The notes: a model not told the origin generated them from the letters alone. A stretch of DNA of 61,501 nucleotides from Nitrospinota bacterium (GCA_013349585.1 DUZG01000007.1:1-61501); one strand, 5' to 3'. Shown: positions 49,769 to 59,106, counted from the stretch's first letter. Program-made: numbers and translations.

Positions 49769-51103
49769 TTAGGAGTATTCGACCTGGAGGCGGTAGAGGA
49801 TACCGGTTGGATTATCTTCCGGGGCTTTTGCATCGGGCTTGGCGTAGCTGACCAAATCGAAGGTTATGGTATTATCTCCAGTATGGACATATTGGTCAAT
49901 ATCGATGAGGAAAGGATCGGGATATTCGGCGCCACCATATTCCTGCAACAAGCGCACATCGTTCACCGTGATGTGACAGGTGTCGTCGGAACGCAGCAAC
50001 ATTTCTGCCGTGTGGATAGAACCCGCACTTCCAATGGGCAGATTAAATTGCAGACGGAGTTTTTTCTGGCTGCCGGTTATGGCTTCTTCTTTTGTTACGG
50101 TTTCGCGAACCCATACCCACTGGCCGCCTTTGATCCCGCGCCAGCCATTACCCATTTGACAAACCGAAGCTTTCTTCCAACTATCGCTTTCAGAATCGTA
50201 AAACTCTGTTTTGCTTCCACTCGCCAAAACTAAAGTCTTACTTTCGACTGCGGATGGATCGACCGCTTCCATCTTTACCGGTTTACTGCTTTCCCACATG
50301 ATATCGTTCATCTCTTTCCAGTAGCAGAACATGCCGTTCTTTTTATTGACCACCTGCATACTCGGTCGCGGCGTACTGCGCCCGAGGTAAGGACCAATAT
50401 CGGCGATGATCATCCCGGAAGAGTTTTGCGCATCAATTGAAATGAATGAATGAGAAGGGATGCTGTCATAACTGTGGACACGCAACTCACCTTTTCCTGA
50501 CGTGTTCGCGTCTTCAATTTCGTGATACAGTTTTTGCAATAAAAGGAGTGATGTCTTAATTTCGTTGAGAAACGTGTGGCGACCGCCGCCCTGCCTTGTG
50601 ATCAGCTCGACCACTGGGGAATTTGGATCCATAACCAACAAGCGAACATTGATTCCATTAAGGACTTTATCCTTGATCAGTTCGCGGCTGGCAGTCGAAA
50701 TGGATAACAGCGAAGAACCCCCTATAAAAACCTCTTTCTTCACGCTTCCAAACAATTCTTCGAAAGAAGTAGCCTGTGCCAGTTCAGAACGGTTTTTAAA
50801 AATACCTTTTATCCCCAAACGAACTGCATCGGGATTGACAATTTCCTGCAACGCTTCCTTATATTCGTTGAAGGTCAACTCTCGTAAGAAAACCTCGTAC
50901 CCAAGCGAAATCACGCCGATCAGGGATATCAACAACGCGAATTCGCGGACAGGGTGAAACCAGATGCTGTGGCTGTCAAACACTTTATCCGCGCCGATAT
51001 AACCCGCAGCACCAATTACGAATATTCCCACCGCGAGGAAAAGAATCCGGTCACGCACCCATTGGCGTATATTCAAACCATCTTTTTCAGCTATTTTTGC
51101 CAT
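49769..51103 (-). CDS. Membrane protein with PLD-like domain and C-terminal beta-sandwich, function unknown
   Basis: A 444-residue protein with two N-terminal membrane helices (RILFLAVGIFVIGAAGYIG and FALLISLIGVISLGYEVFL), then a cytoplasmic region (about residues 105-270) with VFIGGSSLLSISTASRELIK and GINVRLLVMDPNSPVVELI, which resembles the phospholipase D-like / DUF5919 fold of membrane-tethered sensors, though a full HKD motif is not evident. The last ~150 residues look like a beta-sandwich (LRLQFNLPIGSAGSIHTAEM, DTCHITVNDVRLLQEYGG, DQYVHTGDNTITFDLVSYAK), similar in feel to carbohydrate-binding or galactose-binding folds. Stand-alone. I do not recognise a named family. Confidence 0.6.
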   Translation of the reverse strand: MAKIAEKDGLNIRQWVRDRILFLAVGIFVIGAAGYIGADKVFDSHSIWFHPVREFALLISLIGVISLGYEVFLRELTFNEYKEALQEIVNPDAVRLGIKGIFKNRSELAQATSFEELFGSVKKEVFIGGSSLLSISTASRELIKDKVLNGINVRLLVMDPNSPVVELITRQGGGRHTFLNEIKTSLLLLQKLYHEIEDANTSGKGELRVHSYDSIPSHSFISIDAQNSSGMIIADIGPYLGRSTPRPSMQVVNKKNGMFCYWKEMNDIMWESSKPVKMEAVDPSAVESKTLVLASGSKTEFYDSESDSWKKASVCQMGNGWRGIKGGQWVWVRETVTKEEAITGSQKKLRLQFNLPIGSAGSIHTAEMLLRSDDTCHITVNDVRLLQEYGGAEYPDPFLIDIDQYVHTGDNTITFDLVSYAKPDAKAPEDNPTGILYRLQVEYS

Positions 51104-51267
51104 TTCTTAATACAATTTTCTTAATTGGAAAGGGTTTTATTGATGGAGGTAAAACGAAGTTTCCGTATCACAAATTGATTTTACAAGATAAAGCCCTAAT
51201 TAACAATGAAGCTTTGGTTAAAGCAATGTAAAGATTGTGTTAAGGAAATGGTTAGGCTGACCTCGAG

Positions 51268-53520
51268 TCAACTCAACCCTGCTTTTCGTCTGAGCCACCA
51301 GTCCATAAACAAAAATCCGACAACGAGACCATAAGCCCACCAATTTTTCCAAAGAGAAAAAGGTCGACTATGGCTTTTAACTTTTATTTCAGGGTTCTCA
51401 AACTGGAGCACACTTAAATCGTTAGCACCATCAAGTACCCGGTATTGGCCGCCTGAAACCTGGGCGATTTTTTTCAGGACAAAATCGTTCACCAGAGGCT
51501 TTTCAAATTCTGCATTGTCCTTCAACACAGAAAACATAATCTTTTCCTGCAATCCTTCTATCTCTATCACAGCCTCATAAAACCCAGCTTGTTCAGGAAT
51601 AAAGGGAAACACTTGCCCACCCAGTTCATCTGTCTTCAACTCTTTTGTGATGACCTTGCCTGAACGAGAAGAGAGGGTCAACTTACCTATAATATTTATG
51701 GCCGGTTGATAATTTTCCTTCAATAATTTAAATTTTATCAAAACCTGTTCTTCTTCCCAATAGCGTTCCTTGTCAGACTCTAATTGCAGGCGACGTGTTT
51801 CAGGCTCGGCAATCAACCAGTCAATGACATTGTTCCAAAATCGATGAAAATATCTACCCCCCGCCTTTCCAAAACCCCAACTCCAAGAAGAATCGGTAGC
51901 CAGCAAAGCAGTTCTCCCCTCCCCAAACTCACCTGCCACAAGAATCGGAGATTCGGATTCATTTTTAAGTAGCACATAGGCATCTTTATTAGCGATAAGC
52001 CCAAAGTTCGCCCCTTGCAAGGGTGGTAGAGCATTCCAGACCTCCTCATTCAACTCTTTTTCCAAACGTAAAATCGGGTGATTAGAATAATCACCACTGA
52101 TTTTAGGGCGAAATTCTTTATCTATAAAACTTGTCGCAACATCTTTGAAACTCACCGGTAAAATGTCTTCTATCGGGGTGCGCGAATAGCTGCCGCCGTG
52201 AAAAGAAAGCTCGCCACCAACCATCAAAAAAGCTCCGCCCTTTTCAACATACTTCCGAATATTCAATAAATACTTTTTATCGATAAAAGGCTCATACTTG
52301 AAATTCTGAAAAATAATCAGATCAAAAGAGCTTAAATAGTCATCAAACAAAAGATTGGAGGGAAAAGGTATCAGGCTAAGTTCTGATGTTGGAGCAACCA
52401 CATCGTCGCCAAGGTTGCGCAAAATAAAAAACGAGAGTAGATCTACCCTGGGGTTATTCGCTAAAACTTCGCGCAGGTATCGCGAGTCCCATGACGGACG
52501 ACCGTTTAAATGCAAGATGCGTATTCGGTCTCGCGCCACATCAACTTCAAACTCTTTCTGATTATTGGTAAGAATGGACTCCTCGGCAAAACGCGGCAGA
52601 TTCAAAGTATAAATACGTTTGCCAATTTTTCGTGGCGTGAACTGCATGTCCACTTTATATTTTTTCTGGTCTTCGCGAATTTCAATAATCTTCGAAACAA
52701 GAATACGATCGCCTTCTTTCAACACCAAGGGAACATTACGATTGCCCAGCGCGGATGAGAACACGGTCAACGATAAGCGCACAGGCTGCTGGACGAATCC
52801 CAAGTCCGGAGCGGAAACAGATTCCAACGCCAGATCTCTGAACTGATCATTACTGCCTGCCTGCAGGGTGTGTACGGGTCCGCTTATCTTTGCAAGCGAC
52901 TCCAAAATATCTGGCGATATTTCTCCAGACTCTTGACTCAAGTCGGCCCCATCTGAAAAAAGAAATACTCCTTGAAGCGATTTGTTTTCATAAATCTTGT
53001 TTAATTCTTCCAGAACACGACGATAATCTGTATACGGGCGGTGAGCCCGATAATCTTTCAATCCGGAGCTTACTTTTTGGACTCCATCGGACACAAAATA
53101 AGTGTCAATCTGAAAATCTTTTTTTAACTGGTCAAAATATTTCTTATTGGAGTCCAGCGTTTTCCTTACGAGATCAATCCTTGGGACTTCCTTAGGAAAA
53201 GTCTTGATGGAAAGACTTTTACTGTTATCGAGTAAAACTGCGATATGGTTTTTCAGAGAATGACTTTTCTTAAATTCCAATTCCGGACGCAATAAAATAA
53301 TGAGCAAAAGCGAAAAAGCGGCAACACGAAGCAGAAAAAGAAAAACTTTTTGTGGTTTCGAAACTACCTTTCTCAGGCTGGTCCAGAAAAACCAAAGCGC
53401 AATAGGGATCATCAAGCCGAGGGAAATAGCAATCAACCACGGATCTTCCGGTGCCCAGTTCACCTGCCACTGGTCGTAGTCATTAGGGTCGAACCCAGAA
53501 ATTTTCTCTAACCCGTTCAT
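51268..53520 (-). CDS. Membrane protein with VWA-like and glutamine-amidotransferase-like domains
   Basis: A 750-residue protein. Two N-terminal membrane helices (AISLGLMIPIALWFFW, FLFLLRVAAFSLLLIILL) precede a von Willebrand A-like region beginning IAVLLDNSKSLSIK (DxSxS metal-binding pattern, about residue 92), with FLFSDGADLS. A middle part (RIRILHLNGRPSWDSRYLRE) resembles the GATase1-like fold found in this family, and the C-terminus has one more helix (WWAYGLVVGFLFMDWWL). Such proteins sit in MoxR/DUF58/VWA (aerotolerance-like) operons. The gene overlaps the DUF4159 gene by 4 bases. Confidence 0.8.
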   Translation of the reverse strand: MNGLEKISGFDPNDYDQWQVNWAPEDPWLIAISLGLMIPIALWFFWTSLRKVVSKPQKVFLFLLRVAAFSLLLIILLRPELEFKKSHSLKNHIAVLLDNSKSLSIKTFPKEVPRIDLVRKTLDSNKKYFDQLKKDFQIDTYFVSDGVQKVSSGLKDYRAHRPYTDYRRVLEELNKIYENKSLQGVFLFSDGADLSQESGEISPDILESLAKISGPVHTLQAGSNDQFRDLALESVSAPDLGFVQQPVRLSLTVFSSALGNRNVPLVLKEGDRILVSKIIEIREDQKKYKVDMQFTPRKIGKRIYTLNLPRFAEESILTNNQKEFEVDVARDRIRILHLNGRPSWDSRYLREVLANNPRVDLLSFFILRNLGDDVVAPTSELSLIPFPSNLLFDDYLSSFDLIIFQNFKYEPFIDKKYLLNIRKYVEKGGAFLMVGGELSFHGGSYSRTPIEDILPVSFKDVATSFIDKEFRPKISGDYSNHPILRLEKELNEEVWNALPPLQGANFGLIANKDAYVLLKNESESPILVAGEFGEGRTALLATDSSWSWGFGKAGGRYFHRFWNNVIDWLIAEPETRRLQLESDKERYWEEEQVLIKFKLLKENYQPAINIIGKLTLSSRSGKVITKELKTDELGGQVFPFIPEQAGFYEAVIEIEGLQEKIMFSVLKDNAEFEKPLVNDFVLKKIAQVSGGQYRVLDGANDLSVLQFENPEIKVKSHSRPFSLWKNWWAYGLVVGFLFMDWWLRRKAGLS

Positions 53521-54266
53521 GGCGATTGGTACCTGCGAAGACGTTCCAGAATGATCGGCAAATGCACCATGTCCTTCTTATAGTCGAGCGTCAATGCGTA
53601 GAGGATGATATTGACCCCAAGCCTTATAGATAATTGCCGCTGACGATACCCCCCGGCCATAATATCGTAATTCCAGTCGCCCAATTTATTCCGCGACCAG
53701 GCACCCGCCTGATCGTTGGCCGAGTATATGAGCACGGTTCGCCCCTTAAGCGAAACGCCTTCTAAATGTGATTTTATAATCGCTCGGCCTGAAACGGTAT
53801 TGAGCAAATAAAACGACCGGAACACAGAATGGTCACGGGGAATATCCTTTAATGGCATTTGAGGGAAAAGTTTCGCGACCAGCTTCCTAACAGATTGGTC
53901 GAACCCCGAATCGAGTTCGGCGGAGTTGTCATCGATAAAAAGGAACCCACCATAGCTTAAATATTTGCGCAATATTTTCAACTCACTTTCTGGGAAAGGA
54001 TCGAACGCCTTATCTCCACCCAGATAAATGAAGGGATACTTAAACAGGTTCGGATCAGAAAGCTTCAATGCTATGGGTTCGCGATTGACCTCCACCGATG
54101 TGCGGCGCGCCATCTGGGCAAGCAGACTTCTCAATGCCTCTGGGCGAGCATTGTCGTTACCCCCCTCATAGACAATACGAGGAAGAGTCAGGCTGGAAAA
54201 GTCAGCGTTTGCTAAATCGGCAATCAACAGAAATGCCAGTCCCAATATGAAGAAATATTTTCGCAT
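53517..54266 (-). CDS. DUF4159-domain periplasmic protein
   Basis: From the ATG at 54266 the protein starts MRKYFFILGLAFLLIADLANA, a clear signal peptide, followed by a DUF4159 domain (IVYEGGNDNARPEALRSLLA, FIYLGGDKAFDPFPESELKI, KYLSYGGFLFIDDNSAEL, WNYDIMAGGYRQRQLSIRLG). The frame is open to 54329, but that N-terminus is not signal-like. The AGAGG directly abuts the ATG, so an upstream ATG at 54308 is possible. DUF4159 proteins are almost always linked to MoxR/VWA operons; here it overlaps the VWA gene by 4 bases, with no MoxR or DUF58 gene nearby. Confidence 0.82.
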   Translation of the reverse strand: MRKYFFILGLAFLLIADLANADFSSLTLPRIVYEGGNDNARPEALRSLLAQMARRTSVEVNREPIALKLSDPNLFKYPFIYLGGDKAFDPFPESELKILRKYLSYGGFLFIDDNSAELDSGFDQSVRKLVAKLFPQMPLKDIPRDHSVFRSFYLLNTVSGRAIIKSHLEGVSLKGRTVLIYSANDQAGAWSRNKLGDWNYDIMAGGYRQRQLSIRLGVNIILYALTLDYKKDMVHLPIILERLRRYQSP

Positions 54267-54384
54267 CCTCTTGAGTTTAAAACAGGAAGGGTGCCTATAG
54301 CAATGCATGTATTTTCTCTGTGTACGCAAGTCTCTGCGTAAGGTAAACTGGTCAAAATTATAAACTTTTAGTCAATTATATCTC

Positions 54385-55455
54385 ATGCCTCGAACCGTTT
54401 TGCTCAATCCCGGCCCTGTCAACATCACAGACAAAGTGCGACAGGCCATGGCCTTGCCCGACCTCTGCCATCGAGAAAAAGAATTTACTGATTTAATGGC
54501 CGCTATTCGCAGCAAACTTCTACAGGCCTTCGATATCGACAAAGAATTTACGTCGGTGCTGGTTTCAGGATCGGGAACTGCGGCGTTGGAGATGGCGGTA
54601 TCGTCTTCCTTAACTTCAGGGCGCTCCATGCTGGTCATCGAAAACGGCGTTTATGGCGAACGCGTCGGCAAACTCTGCGATGTTTACAATTTTTATCGTC
54701 ACACTATCAAGCTCGACTGGGGAGTTCCGCCGAATCTGGACGACATCGAAAATATTTTAAAAAAGCAAAGTGATATTGAAGTAGTTTCCCTAGTTCACCA
54801 CGAAACAACAACCGGGCTACTTAATCCACTACAGGCTGTTGGCGAACTGGCAAAAAAATATGGCAAAGTTTTTTTGGTCGATTGCATTAGTAGTCTTGCG
54901 GGAGATGAAATGGACTTCTCCTCCATAGACCTCGCAGTCGGCACCGCCAATAAATGTCTACAAGGAGTGCCAGGGGTATCTTTTGTTTTGTTCCGCAAAA
55001 AAGATTTGGCACGCTTAATCAAAATTCCTGCACGCACTCTTTATTTCAATCTAACGGGATACCACAAAGCTCAGGAAACGGGGGGACTGCTCTTCACCCC
55101 GGCTATCCCAGCGCATTACGCGCTCGATGTCGCACTCGATGAGTTGATCGAAGAAACGGTAGCGGGAAGAATAAAACGATATGGTGATGCAGCTAATTTT
55201 TTGCGTCACGGATTCAAAAATCTTGGCTTGGAGTTTTTAATTCCCGAAGGGTGGCGCAGTAATTGCCTTACCGGATTAAAACTACCGAAGGGGCTGGGCT
55301 ATGAAAAATTGCACGCGGAATTAAAGTCTAACGGATTCGTCATTTACGCAGGGCAGGGAAACCTGAGCGAAAGTATTTTTCGTATTGCCAATATGGGAGA
55401 TATTAAGCAGGAGGAGTTTCAGCGGTTTTTGAAAGTGCTAAAAACTGTTTCCTAA
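54385..55455 (+). CDS. Class V aminotransferase, 2-aminoethylphosphonate transaminase-like
   Basis: A 356-residue PLP enzyme of aminotransferase class V. The N-terminus LLNPGPVNITDKVRQAMALP with DLCHREKEFTDLM is typical of PhnW (2-aminoethylphosphonate:pyruvate transaminase). SGSGTAALEMAVSSSLTSGR holds the PLP phosphate site, HHETTTGLLNPLQAVGELAK follows, VDCISSLAGDEMDFSSIDLA carries the PLP Asp, and GTANKCLQGVPGVSFV holds the Schiff-base lysine (about 192). No phnX, phnA or phnY gene is beside it, so the substrate could instead be serine, alanine or glyoxylate. Confidence 0.82.
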   Translation: MPRTVLLNPGPVNITDKVRQAMALPDLCHREKEFTDLMAAIRSKLLQAFDIDKEFTSVLVSGSGTAALEMAVSSSLTSGRSMLVIENGVYGERVGKLCDVYNFYRHTIKLDWGVPPNLDDIENILKKQSDIEVVSLVHHETTTGLLNPLQAVGELAKKYGKVFLVDCISSLAGDEMDFSSIDLAVGTANKCLQGVPGVSFVLFRKKDLARLIKIPARTLYFNLTGYHKAQETGGLLFTPAIPAHYALDVALDELIEETVAGRIKRYGDAANFLRHGFKNLGLEFLIPEGWRSNCLTGLKLPKGLGYEKLHAELKSNGFVIYAGQGNLSESIFRIANMGDIKQEEFQRFLKVLKTVS

Positions 55456-55546
55456 CCGGACCACGCCCGATTGAAATTGGCGTCTACCGCGATATTTCCC
55501 TATCGAGCCTCTAAAAGATAACTAACCGAGTGAGTCTCAATCTTTA

Positions 55547-55732
55547 TTAATTACCATCACACTGGCAGTCTTCAACCTCAATTTCAACTGTATGTTCAGC
55601 AGCCGGGTTGGCTTTTAGCATCCATGGTTCACGCACATACTTCTCACCTTTGCGATTGCCAAATTCTTCAAGGCTCGCCTTATTGTCTTTAAGGAACTGC
55701 GCCATTTTTGGTGTTCTATGTCTTTCTGCCAT
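55547..55732 (-). CDS. Small protein of unknown function with a C-terminal CxC
   Basis: A 61-residue, highly charged protein (MAERHRTPKMAQFLKDNKAS at the N-terminus, then a GNRKGEKYVREPWML segment) ending EVEDCQCDGN. An AAGGA ribosome-binding site lies about 7 bases before the ATG, which supports a real gene. No membrane segment. The two closely spaced C-terminal cysteines could bind metal. I do not recognise a family. Confidence 0.6.
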   Translation of the reverse strand: MAERHRTPKMAQFLKDNKASLEEFGNRKGEKYVREPWMLKANPAAEHTVEIEVEDCQCDGN

Positions 55733-55836
55733 TATAAATTCCTTCTGATCTCTTAGTTTAGTAAAGAAAAGTTAGTTAACCTTAATTGAAGCTTCCAGTC
55801 AAGCGTTGAAAAGAATCTAAAATTCTAAGATTCTTC

Positions 55837-56499
55837 TTAGGCTTTCATTTTCTTATAAAAAACCGGGATAAGGGCTAGAACACCTAGAAGTGACAAGGAA
55901 CCAAGAACCTTCATGGACATAATTTCTGCAAAGGAATTGATTGTTGCCAAATTACTCCCCGCATTGGTGTAAATATACGTTGCGGGCAATTTCCCAAACA
56001 TAGTCCCCCAAAAGAAATATTTTAAAGGAACCTGCGACAAGGCAAAACCTATATTGACAGCAAAAAAAGGAAATAGCGGAATCAATCTGAAGAATAAAAC
56101 ACTATTGAGAGGTTTTTCGCATAAGTTATCGTTTACACCTCTGACTTTCTTTCCAAACTTTTCCTCCACCCAATCCCTCAACAAATAACGAGACACCAAA
56201 AATGCAAGCGCTGCCCCCAAGGTCGAGCCAATGACCACAATACCCACTCCCAATGAGGGTCCGAAAATAAGCCCTGCCGCAAAACTGAGAAAAGTGGTAC
56301 CGGGGAGCAAAAACAACCCAATCATAATGTAGACCGCTATATATCCTCCTATCATGGTTAGTGTATTTGCCTGATAAAAAGCTTCCAGACGGTCTCGATT
56401 GAGCTTCAGGTTTTCCAATGTGAGGTATTGCATTTGATCGATATAATTGATCAGCGCGATTGCCAGCAGAAGCAATACCAAAACTTTCAGTTTTTTCAT
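55837..56499 (-). CDS. TVP38/TMEM64-family (DedA superfamily) membrane protein
   Basis: A 220-residue inner-membrane protein with about six hydrophobic segments. The family core is clear: FLLPGTTFLSFAAGLIFGPS, GSTLGAALAFLVSRYLLRDW, FFRLIPLFPFFAVNIGFALS and FWGTMFGKLPATYIYTNAGS. These proteins belong to the SNARE-associated/DedA superfamily, thought to act in lipid scrambling or membrane homeostasis. Monocistronic, divergent from the duplicated acidic protein gene across a 275-base gap that shows no further gene. Confidence 0.92.
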   Translation of the reverse strand: MKKLKVLVLLLLAIALINYIDQMQYLTLENLKLNRDRLEAFYQANTLTMIGGYIAVYIMIGLFLLPGTTFLSFAAGLIFGPSLGVGIVVIGSTLGAALAFLVSRYLLRDWVEEKFGKKVRGVNDNLCEKPLNSVLFFRLIPLFPFFAVNIGFALSQVPLKYFFWGTMFGKLPATYIYTNAGSNLATINSFAEIMSMKVLGSLSLLGVLALIPVFYKKMKA

Positions 56500-56774
56500 T
56501 TTGAACTCGTACCCTAATGGAAATTCAAAATCTAGGCTCTAGCGTCTTAGTTTAGCAGACCCATTACCAGGCGATTCATTTACTCTGCAGCTCTGAACCT
56601 TCAATTCTATCTATCCCTTGGCCATTTCAGCAACAATTCTAAAATCGGCAACAAGCTTAAATCCTTTTACTATTTTTCTCCTCTTAACTATAGAAAATAA
56701 GATATGCAACCACACTTTAAGCCTTTTCAAACATAGGGCTTTCAATCAAAATTTAAGGGTGTCGAGGGTTAAAA

Positions 56775-57287
56775 ATGGCAAATTTTAAGTTAAAAGTTCA
56801 AAACGTTCATGTCTATAGCAATCTGGAGGTTCGCTTGAAATCTCGGACCATGAAAGAACAGGCCAACAAGGAAGTGGAACGAATGGTCGACAAAAAAGAT
56901 CTGTTCACCCAGTATGAATGGAAAATTGACGGATGCGAAGACGGCGGAATCAACAGTTTTGATGCTAAATTAACGGATGCTATCGTAGAGCGCATTGAAG
57001 AGGAAGAAACTGATGAAAATATTTTCTGGGACGGATTAACCGCCCATTATGATTTGAATGTCGCCCATATTCTCGTCAATACTAATTTGGAAACGGTCTT
57101 GAAAGCATCGACCCGGGATGATGCAATCACTGAAATCAAAACTTTATGCAACAATCCCTTTGAAGGCTACGATTGGAAAATCGAAAATTGCGATGAAGAC
57201 AGCATAAATACATTCGATGAAACTTTAAAAAATGAAATAGCAGAAATCATCGGCAAAGACTTAGATGTCTGCATTGTAGAAGGCTAA
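56775..57287 (+). CDS. Acidic protein of unknown function with a tandem internal duplication
   Basis: A 170-residue soluble acidic protein made of two related ~74-residue units (about residues 4-77 and 92-165). The copies share an NLE-x-x-LK-S/A-x-T-x(2,3)-A strand-helix start and, most clearly, YEWKIDGCEDGGINSFD against YDWKIENCDEDSINTFD. Each copy thus has one Cys in an acidic loop and a WKI core. No signal peptide or membrane segment. I do not recognise the family. It precedes the SagB-like gene by 73 bases on the same strand, so the two may be co-expressed. Confidence 0.7.
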   Translation: MANFKLKVQNVHVYSNLEVRLKSRTMKEQANKEVERMVDKKDLFTQYEWKIDGCEDGGINSFDAKLTDAIVERIEEEETDENIFWDGLTAHYDLNVAHILVNTNLETVLKASTRDDAITEIKTLCNNPFEGYDWKIENCDEDSINTFDETLKNEIAEIIGKDLDVCIVEG

Positions 57288-57360
57288 TGACTCGTCAATC
57301 GAAAAAATTCTTTTTCCATTAACATATTCTCACTCTTTCCTCTCTTGATTCAAGGCAAGC

Positions 57361-58959
57361 ATGATAAACAAAATATTCCATTACCATCGTTCGTCCAAAC
57401 ATAATCAACATGCTTTTGCGCCCGGCCCCGGGCAACTCGATTGGGCCAGTCAGCCTGATCCGTTTCGGAGATATCAAGGGGCTGAGGTAGTCCCCTTAAT
57501 CAAAACCGCTCCGTCAGAAAAGCCTACTTTCTCTGAAGCTCTAATACCCAATAAGGTTTCTGCTTGCCCTTTAAATTTAGAATCAGTCTCACAACTATTT
57601 TTTGACTGTCTAGCACTTTCTGCGTGGAAATCTTTTCAAGGTTCAAAATGGGCGTTGAGAGTCAACCCCTCTAGCGGCAACTTACACCCTACCGAAGGCT
57701 ATCTGGTTTGTGGGCCTGTACAAGGTCTAACAGATAAACCTTCTGTTTTTCATTACAGCCCAAAGACTCATGGTTTAGAAGTCAGAGCTCATTTCTCCAT
57801 GGAGACTTGGGAAAAAATGCGCTTGTCTGAAGACACAATATTTGTTGGTTTAAGTTCTATCCACTGGCGCGAAGCCTGGAAATATGGACAACGAGCTTAT
57901 CGCTACTGCCAGCATGATCTCGGACATGCCCTAGCCGCGCTCAATATCTCTTGCGCGGGTTTGGGTTGGCGGACTCACTTAATGGATCACCTGACTCACA
58001 GCGATTTAGAAACTATTTTAGGATTACCCCCAAAAGATGAATCCGAAACAGAAGTTCCCGATTGTCTCGTTGCTGTCTCACCATCGGGCAACGAACCAAA
58101 TATAAGTTTAGATGAGCCTGATTATGTGCAGGGCTTCTCCGATCTGGACTGGCAAGGCATTCCCAATATTCTAAGCAGTAGTCATATGGATTGGTCTGGA
58201 ATAGAGGAGGTTTCAAAAGCTGCGAGCAAACCTGACCGTTCTATACCTAGCGCTGCCAAGAGGGAAGATTGTACAAACCTTATTGATGACGATACTTTCC
58301 CATTAAGAAAAGCCATTCATCAGCGGCGGAGTGCCGTTGCTATGGATGGGAAAACTCAAATCGCACGTGATACCTTCTATCAAATTTTGATAAAAACAAT
58401 TCCTAATTCTTGCCCACTGCCTTTCCAGACATTCCCTTGGGAACCTCAGGTGCACTTAGGATTGTTCGTCCATCGTGTAGATGATTTGCCACGCGGCGTA
58501 TATTTTCTGGTGCGCAACAAAAACCAACTCGAAGATTTGAAAGCCGCATTCAGCAAACATTTCAAATGGGAGAAGCCCGAAGGATGCCCTGATGAACTGG
58601 ATTTGTTTTTACTGGAAGAGTATGACTGCAGACGCATGGCGGCTGGAGTATCTTGCGGGCAGGACATCGCCGGAGCAGGTTGTTTCAGCCTGGGCATGAT
58701 CAGCGCTTTCGAAGAACCTCTCAAAAATTATGGACCCTGGTTTTATCCACGTCTTTATTGGGAATGTGGGGCCATTGGGCAAGTACTTTACCTTCAAGCT
58801 GAAGTGAGCGGTATTCGCAGTACCGGGATCGGATGCTTTCTTGATGACCCTGTGCATCATATTTTTGGAATCAAAGATTCAAGCTACCAAAGTTTGTATC
58901 ATTTTACTGTCGGTGGACCCGTAGATGACAATCGACTCACCACCATGCCACCATATTAA
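57361..58959 (+). CDS. SagB/ThcOx-family oxidoreductase with two nitroreductase-like domains
   Basis: A 532-residue protein with two copies of the FMN nitroreductase fold. The first (about residues 75-245) has FQGSKWALRVNPSSGNLHPT and YRYCQHDLGHALAALNISCA with GLGWRTHLMDHL; the second (about 315-520) starts PLRKAIHQRRSAVAMDGKTQ and includes GAIGQVLYLQAEVSGIRSTG and GIGCFLDDPVHHIFGI. SagB-type enzymes oxidise azolines in microcin-like peptides; stand-alone long versions with duplicated domains also occur with unknown substrates. No YcaO cyclodehydratase or precursor peptide is visible here. Confidence 0.82.
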   Translation: MINKIFHYHRSSKHNQHAFAPGPGQLDWASQPDPFRRYQGAEVVPLIKTAPSEKPTFSEALIPNKVSACPLNLESVSQLFFDCLALSAWKSFQGSKWALRVNPSSGNLHPTEGYLVCGPVQGLTDKPSVFHYSPKTHGLEVRAHFSMETWEKMRLSEDTIFVGLSSIHWREAWKYGQRAYRYCQHDLGHALAALNISCAGLGWRTHLMDHLTHSDLETILGLPPKDESETEVPDCLVAVSPSGNEPNISLDEPDYVQGFSDLDWQGIPNILSSSHMDWSGIEEVSKAASKPDRSIPSAAKREDCTNLIDDDTFPLRKAIHQRRSAVAMDGKTQIARDTFYQILIKTIPNSCPLPFQTFPWEPQVHLGLFVHRVDDLPRGVYFLVRNKNQLEDLKAAFSKHFKWEKPEGCPDELDLFLLEEYDCRRMAAGVSCGQDIAGAGCFSLGMISAFEEPLKNYGPWFYPRLYWECGAIGQVLYLQAEVSGIRSTGIGCFLDDPVHHIFGIKDSSYQSLYHFTVGGPVDDNRLTTMPPY

Positions 58960-59106
58960 GATCCCGTTTCCAAATACTTTAAAAATAATTGCCGCAGTCT
59001 TGCCCGAGAAACGCCTCCCCCGCCGCGAAGAACCAAACCCAGTGCCAAAATGGGGGTTCAACAAAAACAGACTAGGCTCAAACCAAGAGACGGAGGAAGA
59101 ATTTTT

